Of a stretch of DNA of 64,000 bases, positions 1-9,244 are shown in pieces (within the stretch, counting starts at the first letter, position 1; each line of letters begins with the position of its first letter). The notes beneath the pieces are model-generated. The model was not told where the DNA came from, ran no database searches, and saw only the letters and a list, made by a program, of their open reading frames with translations. The DNA lies in the NCBI RefSeq assembly GCF_900128985.1, contig NZ_FQUC01000004.1, forward strand, positions 124,001-188,000, in the 5' to 3' direction. The stretch comes from Indolivaga macrotermitis (GTDB taxonomy: Bacteria; Bacteroidota; Bacteroidia; Bacteroidales; Dysgonomonadaceae). The translations under genes and the position numbers were made by a program.

Positions 1-194
1 TTAAGGCAAGTATTGGAGCTCCGGCTAGTATTCCTTATTTTCCTACAGCAACGGACTTATATTACTATATAACATACTATTCTAAAGATGTTTTTCAGAT
101 AGTAAATATCAGTAATGCAGGTATTCTGGAATATAAAGTTATAGGAGCTGCCACTGATGAAACTCTCATAAACGTTGTATTCGTTTTAAAATAA
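1..194 (+). CDS. C-terminal end of an exported cassette-type protein (partial)
   Basis: A reading frame enters from the left edge; the first whole codon is at 3 and the stop TAA at 192-194, so 63 residues are visible. The chain ends INVVFVLK, a short hydrophobic last strand like the C-termini of the other cassette proteins in this window (LIYWKI, VTIYNI, MLYWKF). No domain can be named from the fragment. Only 32 bp and no terminator separate it from the large gene at 227, so the two are probably co-transcribed. By position I infer it is the last gene of a further cassette (C0) whose leader lies outside the window. Confidence 0.6.
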   Translation, partial: KASIGAPASIPYFPTATDLYYYITYYSKDVFQIVNISNAGILEYKVIGAATDETLINVVFVLK

Positions 195-226
195 GGTTAT
201 TAACAAAACTCAGGGAGCAAAAAAAA

Positions 227-3200
227 ATGAAAATATACAACTATCTGATATTGTCTTTGTGGATAATATTAGCTTCATCATTTGTTAACGGTATGTATGC
301 TCAGACACCCGGTGGCACAGCTCTAACAATAGAGCTTTGGCTACAGGCCGACAAAGTACAGAATACGATACCTGCTGATGGAAGCAATATTACACAATGG
401 TTAGACAAATCATCTAACAATATTCACTTTAAGCAGAATGCAGCGTTACTGGTTCCGAGAATAAAATATTCGGCAATGAACTATAATCCATCAATAGAAT
501 TTTACACTGATGTTGAAGAAGGTAATGCGAGCACTGCAGAACGGAACCGGAGCATGATCGCCGAAACAGCAATGACCGTAACATCCAATAAGGCTTATTA
601 CACTTTCTGGGTATCGGTAATGGATGATACTCAGTCAAGCTCTTTGGCAACCGTTATTAACTATGGTGGTAGTACTTCGGACAATGATGGATGGCGAAAT
701 GCCACCAGCAATAAAAATATTTGGATGCAGAACTATAGAGGAAGCTCCTTTTATCATTCCACAGGGATAGGAAAGCTTTATGGAATAGGAACTTCAATCA
801 GGCCAAACGACTATGTCACTGCTAATCCTATCAGGTTATATCATAACGGACAACTAGGTACAGCAACTACCGGCCGGGCACAACTCTCTCCGGGAAATAC
901 TTTCCCCATCATTGGTAAATCGAGCAGTACTGCCACAACCAACTATTTTTTCGGCGAAATACTGGAGGTCATTGTAGTATCAGCAGATGCAGGAACATAC
1001 ATAAGTGATCTGGACCTTGAAAAGATTCATTCCTATTTAGCTATCAAATATGGAATTACTTTAGAGAACCAAAATATTATATCATCGGATGGAACTGTTG
1101 TATGGGATGGAACCGGAACATTAAATGATGGATATAAAAATAATGTTTTCGGGATAGGTAAAGACTCCGGATCGGGATTAGACCAGAAACAATCTAATAG
1201 CTTTGACAAGAAAGTTGCAACCGTTTTTGTTGACGAGCTGAAAGACCTGAACTCAAACAATGCAGGAACAATTGCCGATGGGAACTTTCTTATGTTTGGT
1301 TCAAATACGGGCTCCGAAGTATCTGCTTACACACAAGCCAAAGGGACAGCTTATCTAAACGGATCAATCGTCGAAGAATTAAATGCCGTACAAAACATAG
1401 TATTAAAAGCCCAAACGACCGGGCAATCGAGCTACACTGTTAATATTAAGCCACATGTCGGTTCAAAATACGTTTTAGTGTCACCGGACGATCCTACTTT
1501 TGCTCCCAACAAAACCCGAATATACCTTGTTGAAAATGAAGTTGCTAAAGATGTACTGATTAACGATGGAGACCTCGTAGGTTTCGCCACATTTATAACT
1601 GCACCGGGAGGGGTATTTCAGAATCTAAGAGTATGGCTCAAAGCGGATGATCCCGCTAGTATAGTTCTGGCAGGCGACAATAATGTCTCTGTTTGGAAAG
1701 ATCAGACGTATAATGGCAACGACTATAGTTACGCAGATGTAGCTTATACAGGGAAAACATATCCGCAATATGTAGAATGCGACGAAAAGATGAACTTTCA
1801 CGCAGCTGTAGACTTTTCCATAACCTCTTATTTAGCCCGGAAAGAAGGCCCCATGAAGGAGGATGCTCCGACTGATTTCACTTCGTTCGTTAGCTATTAT
1901 GCAACAGCATATGCCAGTAACGACAGGCTATACACGCATGGATTCGGTTCTAATAATCCGAGAGCTATTACGACTCGTACTCCGGCCATGGGCTTTGCTC
2001 CCGGAGATGGAGTAGGACGTGTACGTAACAGTAATGGTGCACCCGGACAAACGGACGTGGATGGAACTTTGGTCGGATTCGAAAAATTCACGACCGCACT
2101 CCAAATGATAAATACCCATAGTGCAGGAACGGTTAATAACAGTGGTTATGCGATACACGATTTTGGCGGATGGCAAGAAAAAGTATCTGCTACCGGATTA
2201 TTTGGTACGGGGTTCAAGATGGCATCAGGGGGAACTCTTGGCGGAGCGAGTATAACATCCGGAAGCTTTCAGGGTTTAATCTCTGAAGTATTTTTTTATG
2301 AGCAGGCACTTACCGAACCGGAACAAGATAAAATAAGAACTTATCTGGGTATCAAATATGCGATAACCCTTGATGCGGATGACAACAATCCTGATCTGAA
2401 TTACAATTATATTCTATCCGATGGTTCTACTATAGTTTGGAAAGGTAACTCTTCGCCTAACAAAGGATTTCATAACAACATTGCAGGATTAGTACGTGAC
2501 GATAATTCAATCTTCATCAATAAAGCTAAGTCAACCAGTAAAGAAGGTATTATCGGAATGATGGTGGAAGGACATGATATTTGTGGACAAGGAGATGCTG
2601 TATCAGAAAGTTTCACTAATAATCTTAGCGGCCTGTTCTGGGGTGATAATCAGATCAATAATACAATAACATATACAGAAGAGGACTGTTATGCTTTTTC
2701 AACACGAACTTCCCGCGTATGGCTTGTCCAAAAAACAAACCTGAACCAAATGACCGTAACCATACTCGCGGGTGCTGCCGGGGGTAGCTCTCTGGACAAC
2801 TATATGAATAATGGATATCAGGCATATCTTTTGGTTGCGGATAACGAAAGTGATTTTGATAATGATGCATGGAAACTAGTAATTCCAGGTACTTTCAAAG
2901 ATGGTTATCACAGGTTTGATTATACATTTACCAACGAATATACATATTTTGCCTTAGCATTCGAAGCTTTACCGGGCAATTGCGAATCGTGTACATTCAA
3001 AGGGGATGATGGGTTTAACCTTACCAGAAGTAATCTGGGTGCGAGCAGTGTTACAATCACATCGCCTAGCAGCCCTGTTATTAAAACAGGACTGGCAACC
3101 GACAACGGAAACCTTACGATGGATGTTGAATTTAAAATAGCATCCGGTGTTAATCGTATGCGTATCCGTCCGGGAGGCAACCGGGGAGCGGTAAATCTCA

Positions 3201-4615
3201 ACTCCAGCGGATCAGCTAATGCTTTATCTACAATCACATATACTTTATCGATGCCCGCTAACGTATCGTTTGCAATAGGAGATATCGATCTTTATGAGAC
3301 TGCCGAAGTATACGGTTATTGTAACGGAGTCAGAGTATATCCGGCCAATGTCTACAGAGAGCCGCTCGCAGGAGCTAATAAAAGGCGGGGCTATACATTT
3401 GATATTGTTGGAAACAGTAAGGCTGTTGGTAATGGTAAACAATCGCCCGGACGGGGAAATCCAAGAGCAATGCTACATTTCGACTTTGGATTTGCCGTAG
3501 AACAAATCGTTATCGAATATTCGAGTTCCAGAGCTTCGACTCGCTACCTAGACTTATTTGCTATGCAGTTTTCGTGCCCACAACCACTCCCTCCACCTAA
3601 TGAGGCCGGGTATTCGATGCAAAAGAAAGGCACTCTCGAAACACATGTATGCGGTATCGTTGATTACACCTTTACTATATTAAATGCAAATAACGAATGT
3701 GATTCCGCACGTGTGTATTTTGAAGACATCTTGCCTATCGAGATGGAATGGCTGGCAAATTCACTGGCCATTGATGCAAATCTGGTTGATACAACTATAG
3801 AAGAATCCGGTGGCAACAGTATCATTCTTGAAGATAATAGAATGATAATCGATAAATTAAAACTTCCCGGTAACGGAAAAACAATTACTTTCCGGGCTCA
3901 GGCTATTTTCAAGGAAGATGCACCGATCAATCAAACGTATTACAACCAGAGTAAAATAACTTATGTTCGGAAAGACAATCAGGAAAGCGAATCGCTGCTC
4001 AGCACCGATGCCTATTTCATAGAAGGTGTTGATACAGATAAGCGTACACCGACATTCGTTATTGATGATGCCCGCGACTATAAGTACCTATCTGCACAGA
4101 TGGAACTAAAACCGTCTGACTGTTTTAGAGAAAATAATGAAATAGAAGTAACTCTAAAAATCGATAATCCGAATGCGAGTATCCCCGATATGTTTCTGGA
4201 AATAGGTTATAATGAGAATTTTCATTATAAAGCGGGTTCTTTCAAAATAAATGGAACTGTTGCTGCAAATGCGACTGAATATGTAGAGATCGAAGATGAC
4301 GGAAGCAATACTCCGATACCCGGATACACAATAGTGAAAGGATTTACCTTGCCCGGAAATGCAACTGGCAGCCCGACGACTATTACTTATACAATAGTAG
4401 CACCGGGATTATCGGATTTGGAATTTGAGACAGTAGATGGAAATCCGATATATTACCCCATGGGTATCGGGTTTGACCTGAATACTGAAGCCGAAGATGG
4501 TATTTGTCTTCAAAACGCATTTCTGAATACAATAGGAGATAATGAACTACCTTACTGTTCCAGTAAAAAGTATATTATAACGAATAAAAATGTTACAAAC
4601 AGAATAAAGAAGTAA
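227..4615 (+). CDS. Large exported surface protein with two LamG-like modules
   Basis: 1462 residues, starting with a signal peptide (about residues 1-26, ending MYAQ). Two similar long modules follow, about residues 30-285 and 470-720. Each ends in the motif K-I-x-x-Y-L-x-I-K-Y-x-I-T-L and then an S-D-G-T-x-V-W segment, which is typical of concanavalin/LamG-like modules in Bacteroidota surface proteins. About residues 1140-1260 (FEDILPIEMEW, followed by a beta-rich stretch) resemble a DUF11-type beta-sandwich repeat. The chain ends in a basic tail (NVTNRIKK); I see no clear type IX sorting domain. An adhesin or glycan-binding role is inferred only. It follows the end of cassette C0 by 32 bp and is closed by a terminator. 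Confidence 0.75.
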   Translation: MKIYNYLILSLWIILASSFVNGMYAQTPGGTALTIELWLQADKVQNTIPADGSNITQWLDKSSNNIHFKQNAALLVPRIKYSAMNYNPSIEFYTDVEEGNASTAERNRSMIAETAMTVTSNKAYYTFWVSVMDDTQSSSLATVINYGGSTSDNDGWRNATSNKNIWMQNYRGSSFYHSTGIGKLYGIGTSIRPNDYVTANPIRLYHNGQLGTATTGRAQLSPGNTFPIIGKSSSTATTNYFFGEILEVIVVSADAGTYISDLDLEKIHSYLAIKYGITLENQNIISSDGTVVWDGTGTLNDGYKNNVFGIGKDSGSGLDQKQSNSFDKKVATVFVDELKDLNSNNAGTIADGNFLMFGSNTGSEVSAYTQAKGTAYLNGSIVEELNAVQNIVLKAQTTGQSSYTVNIKPHVGSKYVLVSPDDPTFAPNKTRIYLVENEVAKDVLINDGDLVGFATFITAPGGVFQNLRVWLKADDPASIVLAGDNNVSVWKDQTYNGNDYSYADVAYTGKTYPQYVECDEKMNFHAAVDFSITSYLARKEGPMKEDAPTDFTSFVSYYATAYASNDRLYTHGFGSNNPRAITTRTPAMGFAPGDGVGRVRNSNGAPGQTDVDGTLVGFEKFTTALQMINTHSAGTVNNSGYAIHDFGGWQEKVSATGLFGTGFKMASGGTLGGASITSGSFQGLISEVFFYEQALTEPEQDKIRTYLGIKYAITLDADDNNPDLNYNYILSDGSTIVWKGNSSPNKGFHNNIAGLVRDDNSIFINKAKSTSKEGIIGMMVEGHDICGQGDAVSESFTNNLSGLFWGDNQINNTITYTEEDCYAFSTRTSRVWLVQKTNLNQMTVTILAGAAGGSSLDNYMNNGYQAYLLVADNESDFDNDAWKLVIPGTFKDGYHRFDYTFTNEYTYFALAFEALPGNCESCTFKGDDGFNLTRSNLGASSVTITSPSSPVIKTGLATDNGNLTMDVEFKIASGVNRMRIRPGGNRGAVNLNSSGSANALSTITYTLSMPANVSFAIGDIDLYETAEVYGYCNGVRVYPANVYREPLAGANKRRGYTFDIVGNSKAVGNGKQSPGRGNPRAMLHFDFGFAVEQIVIEYSSSRASTRYLDLFAMQFSCPQPLPPPNEAGYSMQKKGTLETHVCGIVDYTFTILNANNECDSARVYFEDILPIEMEWLANSLAIDANLVDTTIEESGGNSIILEDNRMIIDKLKLPGNGKTITFRAQAIFKEDAPINQTYYNQSKITYVRKDNQESESLLSTDAYFIEGVDTDKRTPTFVIDDARDYKYLSAQMELKPSDCFRENNEIEVTLKIDNPNASIPDMFLEIGYNENFHYKAGSFKINGTVAANATEYVEIEDDGSNTPIPGYTIVKGFTLPGNATGSPTTITYTIVAPGLSDLEFETVDGNPIYYPMGIGFDLNTEAEDGICLQNAFLNTIGDNELPYCSSKKYIITNKNVTNRIKK

Positions 4616-4625
4616 TAACACCAAC

Positions 4626-4659
4626 AAAAAAGGTTGACAACTAGTTAACCTTTTTTGTT
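4626..4659 (+). terminator. Intrinsic terminator after the large surface protein gene
   Basis: A 10-bp stem (AAAAAAGGTT at 4626-4635 with AACCTTTTTT at 4647-4656) and an 11-nt loop, ending in a T-rich tail. It separates the C0 operon from the promoter of cassette C1. Confidence 0.85.
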
Positions 4660-4710
4660 TACTAAACAACCATTATTTTTTCAAATTCTTTCTATTATAA
4701 AAATAATCCC

Positions 4711-4718
4711 TATATTTG
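4711..4718 (+). promoter_or_regulatory. Promoter -7 box of cassette C1
   Basis: TATATTTG matches the Bacteroidota TAnnTTTG box. The same octamer stands 40-41 bp before the conserved hairpin block in all four intact leaders. The -33 region is not a clear TTTG in this copy. Confidence 0.75.
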
Positions 4719-4750
4719 CTGCATCAATGCGGTTCTTTTACAAACTAAAT

Positions 4751-4880
<130 letters not shown>

Positions 4881-5041
4881 CGCATTAATTTTACAAAATA
4901 AAAATAAAGAAGCGCGTAACGCGTTAATTTATATTTTTTTTCCTTATCAAATATTACACCTAAATTTTATTGTGTCAGAAAAACGCTATACATTTGCGGT
5001 GTACATGTGTCTCAATATTTTTTATATATCAAACAAAAATT

Positions 5042-5169
5042 GGCAGGGTAAGTTATATCTGGTAGAGTCATTGTTGTTTTGTTGTCGTTCGAATTCAAAG
5101 CCTTATTACAACTTACCCTTATGCCATATTTCATACGTAGCAGAATACAATATATGCACTTTGTATTCT
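5042..5169 (+). promoter_or_regulatory. Structured leader element U2 of cassette C1
   Basis: The outer stem pairs GGGTAAGTT (5046-5054) with AACTTACCC (5110-5118), and GGCA (5042-5045) with TGCC (5122-5125). It encloses the invariant core at 5068-5094, which contains TTGTTGTTTTGTTGTCG. A second hairpin pairs AGAATACAA (5142-5150) with TTGTATTCT (5161-5169). The stems differ in sequence between cassettes but stay paired. A small GGTCT/AGACC hairpin (5216-5226) lies 26 nt before the start codon of the first gene. Confidence 0.75.
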
Positions 5170-5251
5170 CTATTTACATCATGCAGACACTTCACTAATA
5201 TAAAAACAACCAACTGGTCTAAGACCCTAAAAACAACAACTCAAAACAATA

Positions 5252-6112
5252 ATGAAAAAAAAGATTCTTTTACTGATGGGTATATTCGCTTTCGGAATAA
5301 CCTTTGCTCAAATTGGTATTCATACGGAAAACCCATTAGGAGTATTCCATGTTGACGCCGGACGGGATAATTCGGCTACACCTACCACTACCCAATTATT
5401 AAACGATGTGGTTGCGAAAGTCAGCTCGACAGGCAGTATCAACCTCGGTATAGGCGGAGTACCCTCCGATAATACTCAACTTGACTTACTTGCTCCGAAT
5501 AAAGGACTGTTATTTAACAAAGTGGCTTTGACATCGCTTACCGATATCATAACTGTTCCCAATCCTGAGAAAGGTACGGTCATATACAATACGGCATATA
5601 ATAACAATATGAACGAGGGTTATTATTATTTTAATGGAAGCAGTTGGCATATAATGCGGTCGAGTAAGATGGGGACAACACGGCTCAATCTGCTTTCGAA
5701 TGGTGCTTCAACATCTGTTACAACGGCAACAGTTAGTGCCGGAGGATACGGTGGTACACGGCTATCCTTTACTTCAGGCGGCTCTATTACAATCAGCAAT
5801 ACAGGGAGATATGTGTTTATGGTCAACTTGTATGGCAGTTCTGCCGGAGGAGGAGTACCCGGCTTATACTATTTATTTCTTGTTAAAAAAGGAAGCCCTT
5901 CAACCCTATTAGATGGAATGACCATGACTCCGTTTTTAGAACCCACTTTTTCTCAACCGGGTTGTCTGGCCGGTACCTTCGAAGAGGGAGATGAAGCCGA
6001 AATATATCTGGCACATAACTCTGCTAATGCAGTACCATGGACCCTTATTGCAAATACCAGTATTCCGAGTGTGATAGCCGCAACTTCCATGTTCTACTGG
6101 AAATTATATTGA
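5252..6112 (+). CDS. Exported cassette protein, first gene of C1
   Basis: 286 residues. A signal peptide (about 1-19, ending TFA) is followed by the family motif GIHTENPLGVFHVD and a low-complexity, beta-rich stalk-like region to about residue 90. The segment NKVALTSLTDIITVP is shared with the next two genes. The C-terminal 140 or so residues look like one beta domain with alternating hydrophobic strands, ending MFYWKLY. The GIxTxxP motif is common in Bacteroidota surface and fibre-like proteins; the function here is unknown. The first 13 codons are nearly identical in DNA to the first gene of C3 and C4. It is followed 38 bp later by a paralogue. Confidence 0.8.
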   Translation: MKKKILLLMGIFAFGITFAQIGIHTENPLGVFHVDAGRDNSATPTTTQLLNDVVAKVSSTGSINLGIGGVPSDNTQLDLLAPNKGLLFNKVALTSLTDIITVPNPEKGTVIYNTAYNNNMNEGYYYFNGSSWHIMRSSKMGTTRLNLLSNGASTSVTTATVSAGGYGGTRLSFTSGGSITISNTGRYVFMVNLYGSSAGGGVPGLYYLFLVKKGSPSTLLDGMTMTPFLEPTFSQPGCLAGTFEEGDEAEIYLAHNSANAVPWTLIANTSIPSVIAATSMFYWKLY

Positions 6113-6150
6113 TCTTTCAATTTCCCTGAATAATAATTACTTATAACAAC

Positions 6151-7029
6151 ATGAAAAAAAATTTATTATATATATTTTGCCTCGCTCTATCGTCGATGGT
6201 ATATGCCCAGGTAGGGATCAGGAGCCTGAATCCTATCGGTGCATTCCATATAGACGGGTTAGGGAATACTCCTGCAAGCCCAATAACATCTGAGTTAACT
6301 GACGATATTATTATCCAAAATGACGGTGCAGGAGGTGTAGGAGTTGGAATCGGTAAGATACCAAGTACTAATGCACAACTCGATTTACAATCGAGCACCA
6401 AAGGATTCACTTTAAATAAAGTAGCACTCAGCAGCCCTACTGATATTACTACTGTGCCAACGCCCCGTTCAGGAATGTTAGTGTATAACACCAATACCAA
6501 TACCTCGGCATCCATATCGGAAGGGGTCTTTTTTCATAATAATAGCCAATGGTTAAGGGTAGATACTAACACTTCCCTACCCGAACTAACGTTATCAACA
6601 TTGCTGAATAATACCCCTACTACTACAATTTCTTCAACAAGTACACACGTTGGCACAGCATTACTCAAATTTAAGTCCGCTGACGGTGCAATCAAAGTTC
6701 CGTCTACATCTGCTTATGCTTTTTGTATTCGCCTATATGGTAGTGTACCGGCTTTTACTATTCCAGTTGGAAGGGACAACCCTGTATACCACTACTATAT
6801 ATACCTTGTTAAAAAAAGCGATCTGACAATTCTGGATAGTGCCGAATTAGATTTGAGTGTATTTAGTACAAAAGAAATGGCTTATATGGTAACCCTTGGA
6901 GCTTCGTTGCAAGCGAACGACGAAGTTTATATTTATCTGGGCAACGCTAAGGATCATCCAGTGTGGACTTTATATGGAGGAAGTACCACTTCTGCCAACT
7001 TAACAAGCTTAATATATTGGAAAATATAA
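6151..7029 (+). CDS. Exported cassette protein, second gene of C1
   Basis: 292 residues. The signal peptide (about 1-19, ending VYA) precedes VGIRSLNPIGAFHIDG. A region with GVGIGKIPSTNAQLDLQSS recalls the VGIGTxxPxxxLDI motif found in trimeric fibre and adhesin proteins. NKVALSSPTDITTVP is shared within the cassette. The C-terminal beta domain ends LIYWKI, much like its two neighbours. The start ATG lies in an A-rich context without a Shine-Dalgarno sequence. The gap to the next gene is 13 bp, so an operon is very likely. The function is not recognised. Confidence 0.8.
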   Translation: MKKNLLYIFCLALSSMVYAQVGIRSLNPIGAFHIDGLGNTPASPITSELTDDIIIQNDGAGGVGVGIGKIPSTNAQLDLQSSTKGFTLNKVALSSPTDITTVPTPRSGMLVYNTNTNTSASISEGVFFHNNSQWLRVDTNTSLPELTLSTLLNNTPTTTISSTSTHVGTALLKFKSADGAIKVPSTSAYAFCIRLYGSVPAFTIPVGRDNPVYHYYIYLVKKSDLTILDSAELDLSVFSTKEMAYMVTLGASLQANDEVYIYLGNAKDHPVWTLYGGSTTSANLTSLIYWKI

Positions 7030-7042
7030 ATAATCAAGAAAA

Positions 7043-7894
7043 ATGAAAAATCTATTGATATTATCCGTGCTTTTTTTCTTAGTGCTTAATTCTTATTCTC
7101 AGGTTGGAATTAATACAAGCAACCCGAGAGGGGTATTTCATATAGACGGAAACGGAGACAATGCCTCCACCCCGACCGTCGCGCAGTTAAAAAATGATCT
7201 GATAGCTCAGGTTGATGCTAATGGAGAGATGTATGTCAATATGGGTTCCGAAGGGCATACATCCAGCCAATTTGGGCTCTATGATACCAATAAAGCATTA
7301 GGGCTTAATCGAGTTGCGTTAACTTCAACAACAGATATAACAACTGTACCTTCTCCCGGAAAAGGACTTTTCGTCTACGATACTAATACCAATTATATGC
7401 ATTATTACTCGGGATATATGTGGTTACGTATAGAGGATACTCCTTATGAAAACACTTCAGTACGCACTAATAATTTATTAGAGCGTGCCTATAGTCTTCC
7501 TCATACTCCGACTGGGATAGCAGAAGGTACTCTATTGAAATTTACCTCAACAGGAACGATTACTATCGACGAAAAAGGCTCTTACGGTTTTTCCATTCGT
7601 TTATATGGAGGACCCGGAACATTTACACCAACACCTGCTAATAAAACATATTATGTGTACATGACTAAAGCGGGTTCGACAAGTATCCTTGATTGTATTC
7701 AGATAGATCTTTACGTATATACGGGACGCCCAATATCCTATACTGCTACATTTTATGCTGATTTGGAAGCGAATGATGAAGTATGTTTCTACTGGGCACA
7801 TGATCAAGCTACAACAACAACATGTTATCTTGTACATTCCACTGAAGGAGCCATTAACTCAAATAGGGCAAGTATGCTTTACTGGAAATTCTAA
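7043..7894 (+). CDS. Exported cassette protein, third gene of C1
   Basis: 283 residues. The signal peptide (about 1-19, ending SYS) is followed by QVGINTSNPRGVFHIDG. NRVALTSTTDITTVP and the last strand MLYWKF match the two genes before it, so the three proteins of this cassette resemble each other more than they resemble those of the other cassettes. It closes the cassette and is followed at once by a strong bidirectional hairpin. It may form a hetero-oligomer with the other two (inference). Confidence 0.8.
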   Translation: MKNLLILSVLFFLVLNSYSQVGINTSNPRGVFHIDGNGDNASTPTVAQLKNDLIAQVDANGEMYVNMGSEGHTSSQFGLYDTNKALGLNRVALTSTTDITTVPSPGKGLFVYDTNTNYMHYYSGYMWLRIEDTPYENTSVRTNNLLERAYSLPHTPTGIAEGTLLKFTSTGTITIDEKGSYGFSIRLYGGPGTFTPTPANKTYYVYMTKAGSTSILDCIQIDLYVYTGRPISYTATFYADLEANDEVCFYWAHDQATTTTCYLVHSTEGAINSNRASMLYWKF

Positions 7895-7896
7895 AA

Positions 7897-7936
7897 AAGA
7901 AAGACTGCTGATTTATTTGAATCAGCAGTCTTTCTT
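7897..7936. terminator. Bidirectional terminator between cassette C1 and cbpM
   Basis: A perfect 17-bp stem, 7897-7913 with 7920-7936 (AGAAAGACTGCTGATT side), and a 6-nt loop. It lies between convergent genes and has A-rich and T-rich flanks on both sides. Confidence 0.9.
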
Positions 7937-8245
7937 CTATTCTATATCTTCCCATAAGTCATCCTTATGTCCGAACAATTTTCGTAAGCTATATAGTTCC
8001 TTTTCCAAACCGTTTATGCGCTGCAATAAGTTATGTATAACATCTATACCCTCTATATTAATCGAGAGATCGTAATACATATTAGCAAACCTATCTAAAT
8101 CGGCTAATTGAGACTCATGTATATACATCGTCTCCTCAACAACCTTAATGTCGATAAGCCCTTCCCTTGCAAGTAAAGAGACGAAAGACGATTCGATACG
8201 CGAGTTCCTGCAATATTCTTCTATAATAATTAGTCCTGTTTCCAT
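7937..8245 (-). CDS. cbpM: Chaperone modulator CbpM-like protein
   Basis: 102 residues. A MerR-like winged-helix start (GLIIIEEYCRNSRIESSFVSLLAREGLI) is followed by a helical C-terminal half with a coiled-coil look (INGLEKELYSLRKLF). CbpM-type proteins bind and restrain the J-domain protein CbpA. The gene lies 7 bp downstream of a cbpA-like gene on the same strand, the usual arrangement. It acts in the cytoplasm. Confidence 0.8.
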   Translation of the reverse strand: METGLIIIEEYCRNSRIESSFVSLLAREGLIDIKVVEETMYIHESQLADLDRFANMYYDLSINIEGIDVIHNLLQRINGLEKELYSLRKLFGHKDDLWEDIE

Positions 8246-8252
8246 AGCCGTA

Positions 8253-9170
8253 TTATTTAGATTCTGCCAATTTTTTAAATAATGCTTTTTGTTCGTCAGT
8301 CAACCCTATCGGCACTTGCACCGAATAGGTTACATACAGGTCCCCGAAGCGACCATCTTGTTTATATACAGGGAAACCTTTGCCTTTGAGGCGGACTTTG
8401 GTGCCATTCTGGGTTTCGGGTTTTACTTTCAGTTTTACTTTTCCCGATAATGTGTCAATCATTGTATTTCCTCCCAAAACCGCTGTATATAAATCCAGAG
8501 GAGCATTCAGATATAAATCATCCCCTACCCTGTTAAATACAGAATCATTTTCTATTACAAATGTAATATACAAATCTCCATCGGGTCCTCCATTGGCTCC
8601 CGGTCCTCCTTGCTTGGGAAGCTTAATTACTTGCCCGTCTGCTATTCCGGCAGGTACAGTTATACGGATAGTTTTCCCGTTAACGGTTAAAGTTTGTTTG
8701 TGCGTTTGCGCTGCATCCCGTAATGTCAAATGTAACTCGGCGCCGAAATCCTGACCTTTGAATCCCCGGCTACGCCCTCCGGTTCTCTGTCCTCCCCGAC
8801 TTCCGAACAATGACTCAAAAAAATCGGAGAATTCGCCATCATCACCTCCGGAGAAGCTATACGAATACCCTCCGCCACCATCGCCAAATCCGGCAAAGCC
8901 TCCATGCTGCGATTGTTGCTGACGGGCTTTCTCGTATTCTTCGGCATGCTTCCAGTTTTCTCCGTACTCGTCGTATTTTTTTCTTTTTTCGGGATCACTA
9001 AGAACCTCATTTGCTTCATTTATCTGTTGAAACTTCTGATGAGCTTCTTCGTTGTTGGGATTTACATCCGGATGATATTTCCGGGCTAGTTTTCTGTAAG
9101 CCTTCTTTATATCATCAGCAGTAGCTGTTTTTGTCAGCCCAAGCACACTATAATAATCAATAAAAGCCAT
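8253..9170 (-). CDS. cbpA: J-domain co-chaperone CbpA-like (DnaJ class, no zinc finger)
   Basis: 305 residues. The N-terminal J domain (about 5-70) has the HPD motif at 33-35, which stimulates DnaK ATPase activity. A glycine-rich linker (about 88-135) is followed by the two-part DnaJ C-terminal substrate-binding domain. The four CxxCxGxG zinc motifs of true DnaJ are absent, so this is the CbpA type. The start [11 protein letters not shown] fits the family. It is probably translated with the cbpM-like gene 7 bp downstream. Confidence 0.9.
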   Translation of the reverse strand: MAFIDYYSVLGLTKTATADDIKKAYRKLARKYHPDVNPNNEEAHQKFQQINEANEVLSDPEKRKKYDEYGENWKHAEEYEKARQQQSQHGGFAGFGDGGGGYSYSFSGGDDGEFSDFFESLFGSRGGQRTGGRSRGFKGQDFGAELHLTLRDAAQTHKQTLTVNGKTIRITVPAGIADGQVIKLPKQGGPGANGGPDGDLYITFVIENDSVFNRVGDDLYLNAPLDLYTAVLGGNTMIDTLSGKVKLKVKPETQNGTKVRLKGKGFPVYKQDGRFGDLYVTYSVQVPIGLTDEQKALFKKLAESK

Positions 9171-9244
9171 ATGTTTATGTTTTTCTATTTAACGTTTTTA
9201 TAACCTGTTTGTTTAGGCATTTCAGCCATAAAGTCGAGAACAAG

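Noticed and set aside
4972-5355. Open frame of 127 codons across the C1 leader
   Set aside because: It runs through the U2 stems and overlaps the true first gene in another frame. Its counterparts in C2 and C3 are not conserved as protein; the conservation is that of RNA stems.
5252-7894. Diversity-generating retroelement targets
   Set aside because: No reverse transcriptase gene, no template repeat and no A-specific variation pattern were seen.
8726-9019. Frames within the glycine-rich part of cbpA on either strand
   Set aside because: They are shadows of the J-domain protein gene caused by its biased composition.
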